The position numbers were made by a program, and so were the translations under genes. DNA of 64,000 nucleotides from Syntrophaceae bacterium UBA6087 (GTDB taxonomy: Bacteria; Desulfobacterota; Desulfomonilia; UBA1062), in contig DIXF01000017.1 of NCBI GenBank assembly GCA_002448235.1, positions 1-64,000 on the forward strand, in the 5' to 3' direction. Positions 7,707 through 16,924 of the stretch are shown here, piece by piece. Every line of letters begins with the position of its first letter. The stretch's first letter is position 1. The notes beneath the pieces were generated by a model. It ran no database searches and had not been told where the DNA came from. It worked only from the letters and a program-made list of their open reading frames with translations.

Positions 7707-9053
7707 ATGGCGGACATGGTCAAATCGGGAAGGATAACAAACGCCCTGCAGTTCATGAAGGGAGACATCTGGAGAATCCGCGCCGCAGAGCTGCACGGAC
7801 CGAAAGGGCTCCTGATACGCTACTTGAGGATCTTCATCGTAGCAGGAAAAGGATTCCTGAGAGACGACTGCATCCTGTGGGCAGCGTCGCTTACCTACTA
7901 TTCGCTGCTGTCCATCGTGCCGGTCTTCGCGCTGGCCTTTGCCATAGCCAAGGGGTTCGGCTTCCAGCAGCACCTCGAAGAGCTCATCGTCGAGCAGTTT
8001 GTCGGCCAGGAGCAGATAACGACACGACTGCTTGAGTATTCGCGCAACCTGCTGGAGGATGCGAGCGGAGGGGTCATCGCGGGCGTGGGAGTCGTGTTCC
8101 TCATCTGGTGGGTGTTCCGCATCCTGGAGACCACCGAGCTGTCGTTCAACAACATCTGGTGCGTCAAGAAGGCCCGGACCATGGGGAGAAAGCTCAGCGA
8201 CTACCTCTCACTCATGCTCATCGGGCCGGTGCTGCTCGTCGTGTCCAGCAGCGCCCTGGTCCTGTTCGGCACGCAGGTTCACACCATCCTGGAGCTCATC
8301 GGGGTCGTGGGGGTGATCTCGCCGCTGATCACGCTGGCCATCCAGCTCGTCCCCTATATCATCATCTGGTTCCTCTTCAGCTTCATGTACGTATTCATTC
8401 CCAATACCCGGGTCAAGCTGTCATCGGGCATTCGGGGGGGCATCATCGCGGGCACGATTTTCGTCGTCACCCAGTGGGTCTACCTGACGTTCCAGATAGG
8501 GGTAGCCCGCAACAACGCGATTTACGGAAGCCTCGCGGCCCTGCCGCTCTTCCTCGTCTGGCTGAACCTGAGCTGGCTGATCGTGCTTTTCGGGGCAGAG
8601 CTCACCGAGGCGCACCAGAACGAGAGAGAGTATGATTTCGAGCCGGAGGCGGCAAAGATCAGCCCGGCTTTCCGGAGGCTTCTGAGTCTCCAGATCACCC
8701 ATCTCCTGGTTGCGAACTTCAGGGATGGAGGAACGCCCTTGTCCGATTCGCGGATAGCGGAGAAGCTGGATATCCCGGTCAAGACCGTCAGGCAGATACT
8801 CCAGTCGCTCACCGAGAGCTCCCTGATCATTGCCGTGCCCGAGGAAGGCCACAAAGAAAGGCTCAGCTACCACCCGTCGCGGGATATCGACGTGTACACC
8901 GTCTCATATGTGCTCGATGCGCTGGAGAGCGCGGGAGTCGATACGATCCCGGTCGCCGGGACGGAATCCCTGAAGCGCTTCTCAAAATCCCTGGATACGT
9001 TCAGGGGCCTGGTGGAGAGGTCGGACGCGAACGTGCGTCTGAAAGATATCTAA
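7707..9053 (+). CDS. YihY/virulence-factor BrkB family inner-membrane protein
   Basis: The 448-residue protein has about six TM segments and the family hallmarks LWAASLTYYSLLSIVPVFAL near residue 55, the IWWVFRILETTELSFNNIW segment, and NAIYGSLAALPLFLVWLNLS. A C-terminal cytoplasmic region of about 130 residues contains a winged-helix-like piece (DSRIAEKLDIPVKTVRQILQ), as in longer YihY homologues. Family function is unsettled; links to lipid or solute transport have been proposed. It is cotranscribed with the DUF748 gene (start one base past its stop) and its stop overlaps the stop of the convergent MORN gene by a few bases. Confidence 0.88.
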   Translation: MADMVKSGRITNALQFMKGDIWRIRAAELHGPKGLLIRYLRIFIVAGKGFLRDDCILWAASLTYYSLLSIVPVFALAFAIAKGFGFQQHLEELIVEQFVGQEQITTRLLEYSRNLLEDASGGVIAGVGVVFLIWWVFRILETTELSFNNIWCVKKARTMGRKLSDYLSLMLIGPVLLVVSSSALVLFGTQVHTILELIGVVGVISPLITLAIQLVPYIIIWFLFSFMYVFIPNTRVKLSSGIRGGIIAGTIFVVTQWVYLTFQIGVARNNAIYGSLAALPLFLVWLNLSWLIVLFGAELTEAHQNEREYDFEPEAAKISPAFRRLLSLQITHLLVANFRDGGTPLSDSRIAEKLDIPVKTVRQILQSLTESSLIIAVPEEGHKERLSYHPSRDIDVYTVSYVLDALESAGVDTIPVAGTESLKRFSKSLDTFRGLVERSDANVRLKDI

Positions 9054-9856
9054 TAGGTAGACCAGCCGCTGTCTTTTTCTTTGGGAAGCAGCTTGGGCGT
9101 CCCTACCGGCTCGCCCATGGCATATTCGACTTCCTCGACGCGGCCGTCGGGATGGGTGATGGTTCCCTTCCCGTTGGCATGCCCGCCCTTGAACCTGCCG
9201 GCAAAGATCTTCCCGTCGGGATAAAAGAACTTGGCTTCGCCTTCGTAGACATTGTTTCTGAATCCCCCCTCATACCTGGAGCCGTCCGGGAAGGAGAGGA
9301 CGCCGTAGCCCTCCATCTTGTCGTTCGCATATCCGCCGTTATAGGTCTGGCCGTCCTGCCAGGTGAATTTCCCGGTGCCGTGGCGCTTGTTGTCCTTGAA
9401 CCCGCCCTGGTAGGTCTTGCCGTCCGGGAAGGTCAGGTCGCCGTTGCCGTTCCACTTGTCATCGCGGAAGTCTCCCCGGTAGACCATGCCGTCGCCGTAC
9501 CTGTATGTCCCGCTGCCGTTGAGCTTGTCGTCCTTGAACCCGCCGTCGTACTGCCGGTTGCCCGGGCCGGAGAAAGACCCCGTGCCGTTTTTCTTGCCCT
9601 TCTTGAACCCTCCGGAGTAGAAGCTCTTGTTTGCGTAATAGAGCTTGCCTCTGCCTTCGGGCATCCCTTCTTTGAATTCTCCGATATACTTCGATCCGTC
9701 CGGATACATATAGGTGCCGGACCCTGCCGTGCAGTCGCCCTCGATGCACCCGGATGCAGGCGGCGCTGCTTTGACAAAAGCCGGAAAGAGCAGGCATGAG
9801 AAAAGCACCACGATACATGGCATGAATATTCGAGCTTTCAGGATCGGCATCTTCAT
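9050..9856 (-). CDS. MORN-repeat protein with signal peptide
   Basis: After a hydrophobic signal segment (FMPCIVVLFSCLLFPAFVKA) the 268-residue protein is a run of about nine MORN repeats of roughly 23 residues. Examples are YPDGSKYIGEFKEGMPEGRG, YGDGMVYRGDFRDDKWNGNG and FPDGKTYQGGFKDNKRHGTG. MORN arrays form an extended beta-hairpin ribbon used for protein or lipid interactions. Here it is exported to periplasm or outer membrane. The C-terminus leaves the repeat register (YAMGEPVGTPKLLPKEKDSG). Convergent with the BrkB gene, with overlapping stops. Molecular role unknown. Confidence 0.88.
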   Translation of the reverse strand: MKMPILKARIFMPCIVVLFSCLLFPAFVKAAPPASGCIEGDCTAGSGTYMYPDGSKYIGEFKEGMPEGRGKLYYANKSFYSGGFKKGKKNGTGSFSGPGNRQYDGGFKDDKLNGSGTYRYGDGMVYRGDFRDDKWNGNGDLTFPDGKTYQGGFKDNKRHGTGKFTWQDGQTYNGGYANDKMEGYGVLSFPDGSRYEGGFRNNVYEGEAKFFYPDGKIFAGRFKGGHANGKGTITHPDGRVEEVEYAMGEPVGTPKLLPKEKDSGWSTY

Positions 9857-10066
9857 CGATTAATCGCTCCTCATTAAGGTAATTGATACGACGTCCTCAA
9901 TGCTAGATCGTATAACTTCGCCATTTACATAAATCACCATACCTGTTCATTGCAAGAAATGAAATATGGAATGCTTTTTTGCGAATCTTTGCGTTATTTG
10001 ATATGGTCAGGCACGCAGAGCGCACCGTGGAATAAGCCCACCTCGCCCCCTGCGAATACCGGCGCC

Positions 10067-10094
10067 TTGATTAGGCCGGTAGTATCCGTATACT
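10067..10094 (+). promoter_or_regulatory. Candidate sigma-70 promoter for the HAD phosphatase gene
   Basis: TTGATT (10067-10072) and TATACT (10089-10094) are separated by 16 bp and lie about 30 bp upstream of the ATG at 10124, which has AAGGGAAC as ribosome-binding site. Matched by eye only. Confidence 0.55.
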
Positions 10095-10123
10095 ATGATT
10101 AAATAATCTTAAAAGGGAACTAC

Positions 10124-10789
10124 ATGGGAACTAAGCCGATCGCAGCGTTCTTTGACTTTGACCGGACCCTGCTGGTTGAGAACAGCCCGAAGCTCGGGAT
10201 CCGTTATTTGTGGGACAGAGGCGAGGTTTCACTGCCGTATGTGATGAAGATAGCGTTCGCCAACTGGTTCTACCAGAAGAACCTCATCTCGGAAACCATT
10301 ATGGCGCGGCTCCTGCTCTCGTATTACCGGAAACGCGACCTCGCCCCTTTCGAACAGGGCTCGGAAAACTATTACCGCGAAGTCCTCAAGCCGCACCTCG
10401 CCCCCAACATCGTCTCGCGCGTCCAGGCGCACAAGAAGCTGGAGCACATCCTCGTGATGATCTCCGCAGGGGTCCGCTACCTCCTGAAGCCGGTGGTGAA
10501 CGATCTCGGGTTCGACCACCTGATCTGCACCGACCTCAGGGTCGGCAAGGACGGCCTGCTCACCGGCAGGCCCCAGGGGTATGTCTGCACGGGCAAGAAC
10601 AAGAAAAAGGCAGCGACCGAGCTTTCCGAGATGCTGAGCATCGATCTGGGCAATTCCTACGCGTACGGGGACCACCACTCGGATATCCCCATGCTCGAAA
10701 TGGTGGGCAACCCCTATGCCGTCGAGCCTACCAGGGTGCTCAGGAGGGTGGCGCTGAAGAGAGGCTGGCCGATCCTTTCCCACCGTTGA
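10124..10789 (+). CDS. HAD-IB family phosphatase (SerB-like)
   Basis: The 221-residue protein has the HAD motifs in order: motif I FFDFDRTLL near residue 11 (nucleophile Asp and acid/base Asp), motif II around VMISAG, a lysine in CTGKNKKKAA, and motif IV GDHHSDIPML near residue 185. The helical cap between motifs I and II is the type-I cap of phosphoserine-phosphatase-like enzymes. The substrate cannot be predicted; members hydrolyse phosphoserine or small phosphomonoesters, and some related forms act on phospholipid head groups. A lipoprotein gene follows after 94 bp. Confidence 0.85.
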   Translation: MGTKPIAAFFDFDRTLLVENSPKLGIRYLWDRGEVSLPYVMKIAFANWFYQKNLISETIMARLLLSYYRKRDLAPFEQGSENYYREVLKPHLAPNIVSRVQAHKKLEHILVMISAGVRYLLKPVVNDLGFDHLICTDLRVGKDGLLTGRPQGYVCTGKNKKKAATELSEMLSIDLGNSYAYGDHHSDIPMLEMVGNPYAVEPTRVLRRVALKRGWPILSHR

Positions 10790-10883
10790 ACCGGTGCGCC
10801 GCGTACGTCCCGGCCTTGATTCGTCTGCAGGACAAGTTATGATGATTTTTACAAGGGCACTTGCCCCCAAGGGAGGGTTTCAT

Positions 10884-11399
10884 ATGAAAAGGACAGGGTA
10901 TTTCCCGACCCGGATGCTTCTCGTGGCCGTACTGCTTGCGGCCGGCTGCGCTGCGCCCTTCTCCGAAGGAATAAAATCGCAGGTGAACGAATCGATCACC
11001 CTCGACCAGGTCGCGGCGAATCAGAAGGCATACCAGGGAACCCTTGTCATGTGGAGCGGCGTCATCCTGAGCACCCTGCCGCGGGAGAAGGGCACCGTGA
11101 TCGAGATCCTCGAAAGGCCGTACGACTCGCAGAAAAGACCCCGGGATGTGGATACTACCCGCGGGAGGTTCCTGGCGAGGTATAACGGGTTCCTCGACCC
11201 CGCGGTATTCTGCCAGGGCAGGGACATTACCGTGGCGGGCAGGATTTCGGGCAGCGAGTCTGCGAAAATCGGCGAGTACGCCTATACCTACCCGGTCGTC
11301 GAGCTGCAGGAGTACCGCCTCTGGCCGGTGGAGATGCAGAGGATGTATCCCGCGTATCCCATCTATCCCTTCTATGACCCCTGGTGGTGGTACTACTGA
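10884..11399 (+). CDS. Slp-family outer-membrane lipoprotein
   Basis: I start this at the ATG at 10884, preceded by GGGAGGGTTTC; an upstream in-frame start would bury the signal peptide. The 171-residue product begins MKRTGYFPTRMLLVAVLLAA followed by GC, a clear lipobox. The rest contains ITLDQVAANQKAYQGTLVMW and an OB-fold-like GRFLARYNGFLDPAVF, as in the Slp (starvation lipoprotein) family. The Tyr/Trp/Pro-rich C-terminus (YPFYDPWWWYY) is typical of Slp homologues. It should be lipidated and placed in the outer membrane. Function is poorly known; Slp responds to starvation in E. coli. Confidence 0.82.
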   Translation: MKRTGYFPTRMLLVAVLLAAGCAAPFSEGIKSQVNESITLDQVAANQKAYQGTLVMWSGVILSTLPREKGTVIEILERPYDSQKRPRDVDTTRGRFLARYNGFLDPAVFCQGRDITVAGRISGSESAKIGEYAYTYPVVELQEYRLWPVEMQRMYPAYPIYPFYDPWWWYY

Positions 11400-11590
11400 C
11401 CCTTTGCCCCTGATCGAAGCTCATCAAATAAATCGGCCCCGGACATACCCGTGACAAGAAACCCTTGGTCTGCCCGCAGCAGGTGTGATAACGTCGTTTG
11501 TGAAAGATAGCGGCAGGCAGCGGCGGGCGTGAAAACGGCAAACCAGGGGGCCCTTTTATTTTCCCCTTACAAAAACCGATACGGCATGAA

Positions 11591-13264
11591 ATGAAGATTA
11601 TCTATGCAACCGACATACATGGCGATTTCGAGAAGGTAAAGAACCTCCTCTTCGAGACCGTGGCCGACGTTTATATCATTGCCGGAGATCTCATCGACAT
11701 CCCCTTCTACAACATGGGGACCTCGATCCGGTACCACGAGATCCAGTCGCATTTCCACGGCCTGCGCAGGAAGATGGGCGCAGAGCACATGCTCATCGAA
11801 GACTTCGTGGACGACCTGCTCGAAGACCCGAACATCTCCGACGAGATGCAGGAGTTGGGGACGCGCTACCAGCAGCTCACCATCCGCGCCCGGAGGGTCA
11901 TGCAGCAGAAGTACAAGGTGCTGAAGAACATCATGTTCTTAAAGCCCAAAGCGCGGATCTACTGCCTGCCGGGCAACTACGACATGGACCTCAAGTACAC
12001 CTCGCTGCACGATTCCGACCTGCACCTCCACTGGTATCATTTCGAAGGGCTCAAGATATGCGGCTACGGCGGCGCGGGCGTCTGGACGGCCGGCATCCCG
12101 GAGCGCTACATCGTCAATTACCAGGCCGGCATGGGCGTCAACGAAAAGCACAACGAGATGTACCGGTTTTTCCGTGCGGTGAAGCCGGATATCATCGTCA
12201 CCCATCAGCCCGCCTACGGCGTGAACGACAAGACCCTGTACGGAGGCCCGTTCGGCTCGCCTTCCTTGCGCACCTACTGCGACAACAACCCGGTCACGCT
12301 CTGCCTGACCGGCCATGCCCACGATGCGTGGGGCGTAAAGCCCATGGGCGGCACGCTCTTCCTCAACCCGTCCAATTTCGGCGAAGTAACGCAGACGACC
12401 GGAGAGGTCACCGAAGGGGGATTCTTCTACCAGATCGACGTCGAAGGCCGGGAGGTGCAGAAGATCATTTTCCGGAAGATCAGCGACGAGAAGATCTTCG
12501 ACGTGGCCGACTACTACAGGAAAAACGACGCCTGGATCGAGGAGATCATCGACCAGGACCGGTACAACGCTCTGCTGGCCAGGAAAAATTACGATACCAC
12601 GGTTGAAAAGTACTCCCACATCCCGGAGATCGAGCTCTTCAACGAGATCAAGAAGTTCTACCGGGCGTTCCAGACGCCGGAGACCGAAGACAGGATCGAC
12701 ATCCTCGAAGACGTGGCGCAGCTGCTCGACAACAAGATCCAGGGGCACATCGCCATGGACGTCATGGGCTCAGTGAACATGGGGGTCTCGACCCTGGGCT
12801 CGGATATCGATTTCGTGCTCTACCTGCGGTGCGATACCGACTGCGGGGGCGAGTTCGAGAAGTGCCCGAGCCTGAAAAAGGCTTCGGAAATGATCAAGGG
12901 AATCCTCAAGGACAGGTTCGATTTCCAGATCATGGACTGCGTGAACCTCAACAAGGTGGAGCAGAGCATCATCGAGAAGAACTACGAGTGCGAGACGACG
13001 CAGCGGTTCGTCGCCTACCGCTCCATGTGCCGGGCGGTCAACTACCGGGTCATCGCGCCCATAGAGGACCTGCTCAACCAGGATATCCTCTTCCGCAAGG
13101 AGCTTGAAGGGAGCGTCCAGTCCTACCTCAAGATATTCTCCGCCACCACCCCGCACATGATGTCGTTCAAAAAATACGAATCGCGGCTGAACGCCATAGG
13201 CATCAGGCTCCCCGAATCCATCCGCCGGAAGATCAAGCTCTACCTCAACGGCGACTCGGGATAG
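11591..13264 (+). CDS. Metallophosphoesterase-nucleotidyltransferase fusion protein
   Basis: Residues 1-290 form a calcineurin-like phosphoesterase with all metal motifs: YATDIHGDF, IAGDLID, CLPGNYDMD, VTHQPAYG and LTGHAHDAWG. After a helical linker, a second domain near residues 385-500 has GSVNMGVSTLGSDIDFVLYL, that is GS-x10-D-I-D, the active-site signature of polymerase-beta-type nucleotidyltransferases, followed by a Cys-rich stretch. Both domains seem to keep their catalytic residues. One protein could thus both add and remove a nucleotidyl or phosphoryl group, but no substrate can be assigned. No ribosome-binding site is obvious before the ATG. Not operonic with its neighbours. Confidence 0.8.
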   Translation: MKIIYATDIHGDFEKVKNLLFETVADVYIIAGDLIDIPFYNMGTSIRYHEIQSHFHGLRRKMGAEHMLIEDFVDDLLEDPNISDEMQELGTRYQQLTIRARRVMQQKYKVLKNIMFLKPKARIYCLPGNYDMDLKYTSLHDSDLHLHWYHFEGLKICGYGGAGVWTAGIPERYIVNYQAGMGVNEKHNEMYRFFRAVKPDIIVTHQPAYGVNDKTLYGGPFGSPSLRTYCDNNPVTLCLTGHAHDAWGVKPMGGTLFLNPSNFGEVTQTTGEVTEGGFFYQIDVEGREVQKIIFRKISDEKIFDVADYYRKNDAWIEEIIDQDRYNALLARKNYDTTVEKYSHIPEIELFNEIKKFYRAFQTPETEDRIDILEDVAQLLDNKIQGHIAMDVMGSVNMGVSTLGSDIDFVLYLRCDTDCGGEFEKCPSLKKASEMIKGILKDRFDFQIMDCVNLNKVEQSIIEKNYECETTQRFVAYRSMCRAVNYRVIAPIEDLLNQDILFRKELEGSVQSYLKIFSATTPHMMSFKKYESRLNAIGIRLPESIRRKIKLYLNGDSG

Positions 13265-13397
13265 GCCTTTCGCAGTTGTGCCATAATTCAGCGCAGGCGA
13301 AGCAGCCGGCGGGTTCCTTGTGTCCGGGCTGCTGCCGGCGCGCCCGTTAGGCTATTGATACCATAGAGAGAACGCCTATCATCATTCTTAATCCCCG

Positions 13398-13481
13398 AGT
13401 GAACATCCTCCATCGTTAGACGAAACCGTCCCCGACCATACCTCATGAGAAAGGAACTCCTGATGGGGGAGGATGCTCACT
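13398..13481. repeat. 14-bp inverted repeat in the porin leader
   Basis: AGTGAACATCCTCC (13398-13411) and its near-perfect inverse GGAGGATGCTCACT (13468-13481, one mismatch) flank 56 bp and end about 30 bp before the porin start. In RNA this would give a long hairpin upstream of the porin ribosome-binding site. It might be a regulatory leader or a small repeat element; nothing decides between them. Confidence 0.5.
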
Positions 13482-13514
13482 TGAGATATGCGCTGTATTT
13501 TTAAGGAGGTTTTT

Positions 13515-14639
13515 ATGTTTTCATATAGGGCATTGCTGCTCGTTTCCTGTCTTTGTCTGTTCTCCGCTCCTCCTGGATGGTGCCAGGAAGGCGGGGATGA
13601 AACCGGAGCGGATACATCAGGAGGAATAAGCCTCGCAAAATGCATAGAGAATCTCGATATCAAGGGTGATCTGCGCGTCCGCTATGAAAACCGCGACCTC
13701 GACGATGCAGTCATAGAGAATCCTTCCCCTGAGCGCATGCAGACCCGCTTCAGGCTCGGATTTGTCTGGAAAGAATCGTCAGACGGCTGGGAGATCGGAG
13801 CCGGACTGGCTTCCGGCGGTCCCGCGGCAACTTCGACAAACGACACGTGGAGCGAGGAAGAGTTCTTCGAGACCGGAGATATACGTCTTGATTATGCCTA
13901 TGCCCGGCATGTCTACAAACCGTTTGAGCTCATATTAGGGCAGCAGAAAAATCCGTTCGAATCGAGCTGGCTCATGTGGGATACGGATGTCCGGCCCGCC
14001 GGACTCACGTTGAATCTCAAACAGGAGCCGTTCTTTGTCACGGCAGGAGCATACGACGTGATCCAGTTGGGAGAGGACTTCGGCATCCTCTATGCAGCGC
14101 AGGTCGGCGTCAAAGCAAAGATGCAGGCAGCGGAGATCACGTGTGCGGCATCCTACTACGATTTTGATGACGAGTTCGAAGACGGCACCAGACCGAACCC
14201 GGAGTACGAGTACAACATTGTCGATCTGTATGCGCAGGCCGATATCGATGCAGGGAGCTTCACCATACGCCCGTATGCACACGTGTTCAAGAACATCGGC
14301 GCTGACGGCGTCGTCGGGGGAAGCGCCATGGACGCCGACCTCGATCCCGAAGACGAGGACTTGGGCTGGGTTGCGGGAACGGCTGCAGGCTTCATGGGGT
14401 TCGAGGTCGATTACACCTATATCGTTCTGGGTGCCGATTCGTTTGTCGGTGGTCTCACCGATGCGACCTTCGGCAGCGGGGTGGGTCCGACCGACCTCAA
14501 AGGGCACAGGGTAATGGTCTCTTACGCTTTTACCAAGTGCTTTTCACTGGGTTACAGCCTGTACCTCTATGAGGCCCTGGAGCGAAACGGCCAGCCCGAC
14601 GGACGACTCTACCACATCGAGGCGAACTATAAATTCTGA
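13515..14639 (+). CDS. Outer-membrane porin (Porin_5-like)
   Basis: I start at the ATG at 13515 because TAAGGAGG lies eight bases before it; the upstream in-frame start lacks this. The product of 374 residues has a signal peptide (ALLLVSCLCLFSAPPGWCQ) and then repeated amphipathic strands such as LDIKGDLRVRYENRDL and MQTRFRLGFVWKESS, ending YHIEANYKF with a terminal aromatic residue, the outer-membrane insertion signal. It resembles the putative porin family common in Geobacter-like bacteria. Substrate unknown. An inverted repeat in the leader may affect expression. Confidence 0.85.
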   Translation: MFSYRALLLVSCLCLFSAPPGWCQEGGDETGADTSGGISLAKCIENLDIKGDLRVRYENRDLDDAVIENPSPERMQTRFRLGFVWKESSDGWEIGAGLASGGPAATSTNDTWSEEEFFETGDIRLDYAYARHVYKPFELILGQQKNPFESSWLMWDTDVRPAGLTLNLKQEPFFVTAGAYDVIQLGEDFGILYAAQVGVKAKMQAAEITCAASYYDFDDEFEDGTRPNPEYEYNIVDLYAQADIDAGSFTIRPYAHVFKNIGADGVVGGSAMDADLDPEDEDLGWVAGTAAGFMGFEVDYTYIVLGADSFVGGLTDATFGSGVGPTDLKGHRVMVSYAFTKCFSLGYSLYLYEALERNGQPDGRLYHIEANYKF

Positions 14640-14693
14640 CGCGACAAAAAATAACCGTCGGCACGGAAGACTGTCCCGTCCGGCCGCCCGGAG

Positions 14694-15911
14694 CTACTTC
14701 CCGTCCCAGCCTGCAAGCCTTGCCCAGAGCCACCAGGCCGCGTATGCCTTGAGGTTTGCGTTGAGGGGTTGAGAATGGGCGCTCCGGCACTCGTACCACT
14801 CGTGGCCCTCGAAATGCGTATCCTGCCACGCGAGAGCCCAGTTCGCGTCCCGGGTGCCGTCCATGTCCGAATCGTACTCGCAGGCGGCGTTCGCCTTCCT
14901 GTTTGTGTAGCAGACGCCTTCGGGATCCCAGCTTTCGATGTCCGCGAAGTCGTAGAGGACCTTGCCTTTCGACCTGCAAAAATCCCGGATCTGCTCATTG
15001 CGCCGGTGAAGGTTTCCCCTGATGCCCGTACCGTCCAGGCGGCCGGTCATGTAAACGAACACGACCGAGGGAAACTCCTTTTCGAGCCCCTCCATGCGGG
15101 ACAGATACATCTCGATCTCCTTCTCCGTTGCATCGGCCTGTCCGCCCCATGACCAGACGACGACGTTTACCTCCGGATATTCTTCGAGATAGGCCCTTGT
15201 GGCATCCGCCCATGCCTTCCGGTCAGGGTTGCCCAGGTCCCGCGCCCCGTCGAACGGCTCGTCCCTAAGGTCGAGCGCCTCTCCATACGGTGCGTGCGCC
15301 TGGAACGCGTAGAGGTTTCCCCTGAACTCCCCCAGCCCCGACATGCCGGTGATCAGCTGGCTGCCATAGGAGGAATGCCCATAGGCGATGTGGAGCACGT
15401 TCCTGGCCTCCTTGATCCAGAAGACAGGGATGGCATCGAGCTCCGTGCAGGTATGGTCTATGATGACAGGTCCGCTCAACGCGCCCGTGGTCGCGCTGCA
15501 GGGCTCTGAGGCTGCGGATCGGCCCGAAGAGTTGTATGCCCGGATGCGGTAGGTGTAGGTGGTGAGAGGCTTGAGCCTGGTATCGTCGAAAGAGACCGAA
15601 TCGGCGTCCACTCTGGCTATTTCCGCAAAGGCATTCTTCCCGCCTTCGGAGCGTTCGATGACATATCCCCTCTCGTTCTTGAACGTATCGGCCCACCTCA
15701 GGCTGATCCTGTTCCTTCCCGTCAGGCCGGCGGCGACCTTTCCGGGAACGGCCGGCTCTGCCCGGGCGGGGAGCGCCCGGCCTGACGGGCGGAGAAGGGT
15801 CTTTTGCGAAAAGTCGACCGTCACGCCGGACTTGTCGCATCCGCAGACAGTGCAGCAGAGAACTACAGCGAGTATGACGGCAGCTTCCCCGGGTGCAAAC
15901 GATCCTGCCAT
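14694..15911 (-). CDS. Lipoprotein with fibronectin type III domain and SGNH-like C-terminus
   Basis: The 405-residue protein has a signal ending TVCGC (lipobox) after AVILAVVLCC. Residues of about 45-145 form an FN3 domain (ISLRWADTFKNERGYVIERS, TYTYRIRAYNSSGRSAASEP). The larger C-terminal part contains AYGHSSYGSQLITGMSGLGE and VNVVVWSWGGQADATEKEIE, which look like block I and later blocks of an SGNH/GDSL-hydrolase-like fold, and ends with AHSQPLNANLKAYAAWWLWA carrying a candidate catalytic His. Hydrolase activity is inferred only. GGAGGGCCAGGTC precedes the ATG. Anchored in inner or outer membrane, facing the periplasm. Confidence 0.7.
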   Translation of the reverse strand: MAGSFAPGEAAVILAVVLCCTVCGCDKSGVTVDFSQKTLLRPSGRALPARAEPAVPGKVAAGLTGRNRISLRWADTFKNERGYVIERSEGGKNAFAEIARVDADSVSFDDTRLKPLTTYTYRIRAYNSSGRSAASEPCSATTGALSGPVIIDHTCTELDAIPVFWIKEARNVLHIAYGHSSYGSQLITGMSGLGEFRGNLYAFQAHAPYGEALDLRDEPFDGARDLGNPDRKAWADATRAYLEEYPEVNVVVWSWGGQADATEKEIEMYLSRMEGLEKEFPSVVFVYMTGRLDGTGIRGNLHRRNEQIRDFCRSKGKVLYDFADIESWDPEGVCYTNRKANAACEYDSDMDGTRDANWALAWQDTHFEGHEWYECRSAHSQPLNANLKAYAAWWLWARLAGWDGK

Positions 15912-15949
15912 GACCTGGCCCTCCTTGATAAATACTCCTTACGCTCCGA

Positions 15950-16768
15950 TCACCCCTGCCCTTTGGTGGCGCTCATGATAAGCCAGAGACCTTCGGCATG
16001 ACGGCAGACCGGGTTTCTGAAGCCCGCGTCGGAAAATATCCCCTCGAGATCGCCCGGGGTGACGCCTTTGATTCCATTCACCATGTGGACGATCGAAGAA
16101 ATCCACCGGTAGAATGGGCTGCCACCGGGGGAGAACGCGGAGACGGCGAACTTACCGCCCGGTCTCAGTACCCGGAATACCTCCCTGACCGATGCGGCGA
16201 GATCGGAAAACAGGTGGAGCGCACCCCCGCAGAGAACGGCACCGACGCTTTCATCCGCAAGCGGTATCCTTGCGGCGTCTTCATGAATCAGCAGGTAGTT
16301 GGAAAGCCCCTGCTCTTCATAGTCCTCCTGGGCCCGCCTGAGCATGGGGAGCGAGAGATCGAGGCCTATCACCATGCCCTCGGGGAGCGAAGAGGCGACC
16401 TGCCGTCCGTAAATACCGGTTCCGCAGGCGAGGTCGAGCACCACAGCGTCTTTTTCCAGCTCGAGGGCGCCCGTCATGATCGCGTACTCCTTCTCGAACG
16501 TGATGCCCATGAAAAAGGTGATCAGCGGGTTCTTCCTCCAGAGAGGGCTCTCGTAGATATTAACGATGGGTGCGAATTCCATGGCGCGCTGGGGAAGCGA
16601 ATCGGCGGTTTTTCTGTCCGGGATGAGGTCGATGAGCCTTCCCTCATGCGGATAACGGGAACTGCATGATGAACAGCGGATAGTGCCGCCCGGTTGTTCC
16701 TCCAGGAGGCCCTCCGAACAACCCGGGCAGAGAACACGGGCACGGCCGAAGAGAACACCCTTTTCCAT
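15950..16768 (-). CDS. Class I SAM-dependent methyltransferase with N-terminal zinc ribbon
   Basis: I start at the ATG at 16768 (GGAAGGGATTGAA upstream) rather than the longer in-frame start at 16822. The product of 272 residues begins with a zinc ribbon, CPGC...CSSC, followed by a methyltransferase with motif I VVLDLACGTGIYGRQVA and the motif VGAVLCGGALHLFSDLAASV, of the UbiE/Methyltransf_11 type. The RlmA/TrmA-like ribbon plus methyltransferase layout is common in unassigned small-molecule or RNA methyltransferases. Substrate unknown. The FN3 lipoprotein gene follows 38 bases downstream on the same strand, so the two may be cotranscribed. Confidence 0.85.
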   Translation of the reverse strand: MEKGVLFGRARVLCPGCSEGLLEEQPGGTIRCSSCSSRYPHEGRLIDLIPDRKTADSLPQRAMEFAPIVNIYESPLWRKNPLITFFMGITFEKEYAIMTGALELEKDAVVLDLACGTGIYGRQVASSLPEGMVIGLDLSLPMLRRAQEDYEEQGLSNYLLIHEDAARIPLADESVGAVLCGGALHLFSDLAASVREVFRVLRPGGKFAVSAFSPGGSPFYRWISSIVHMVNGIKGVTPGDLEGIFSDAGFRNPVCRHAEGLWLIMSATKGQG

Positions 16769-16924
16769 TTCAATCCCTTCCGACTTCCGGATCGCAGCCG
16801 TCAATATGGAGTATACAGTCAATTATAGGCGTTTAACGCGGTCACGCAAGCAGGGCAGAGGCCTGTCCGGCTTTAAAGGGGACTTGTGAGGATCATGGAG
16901 AAAGGCGAATCTTTTTGCAAAACC

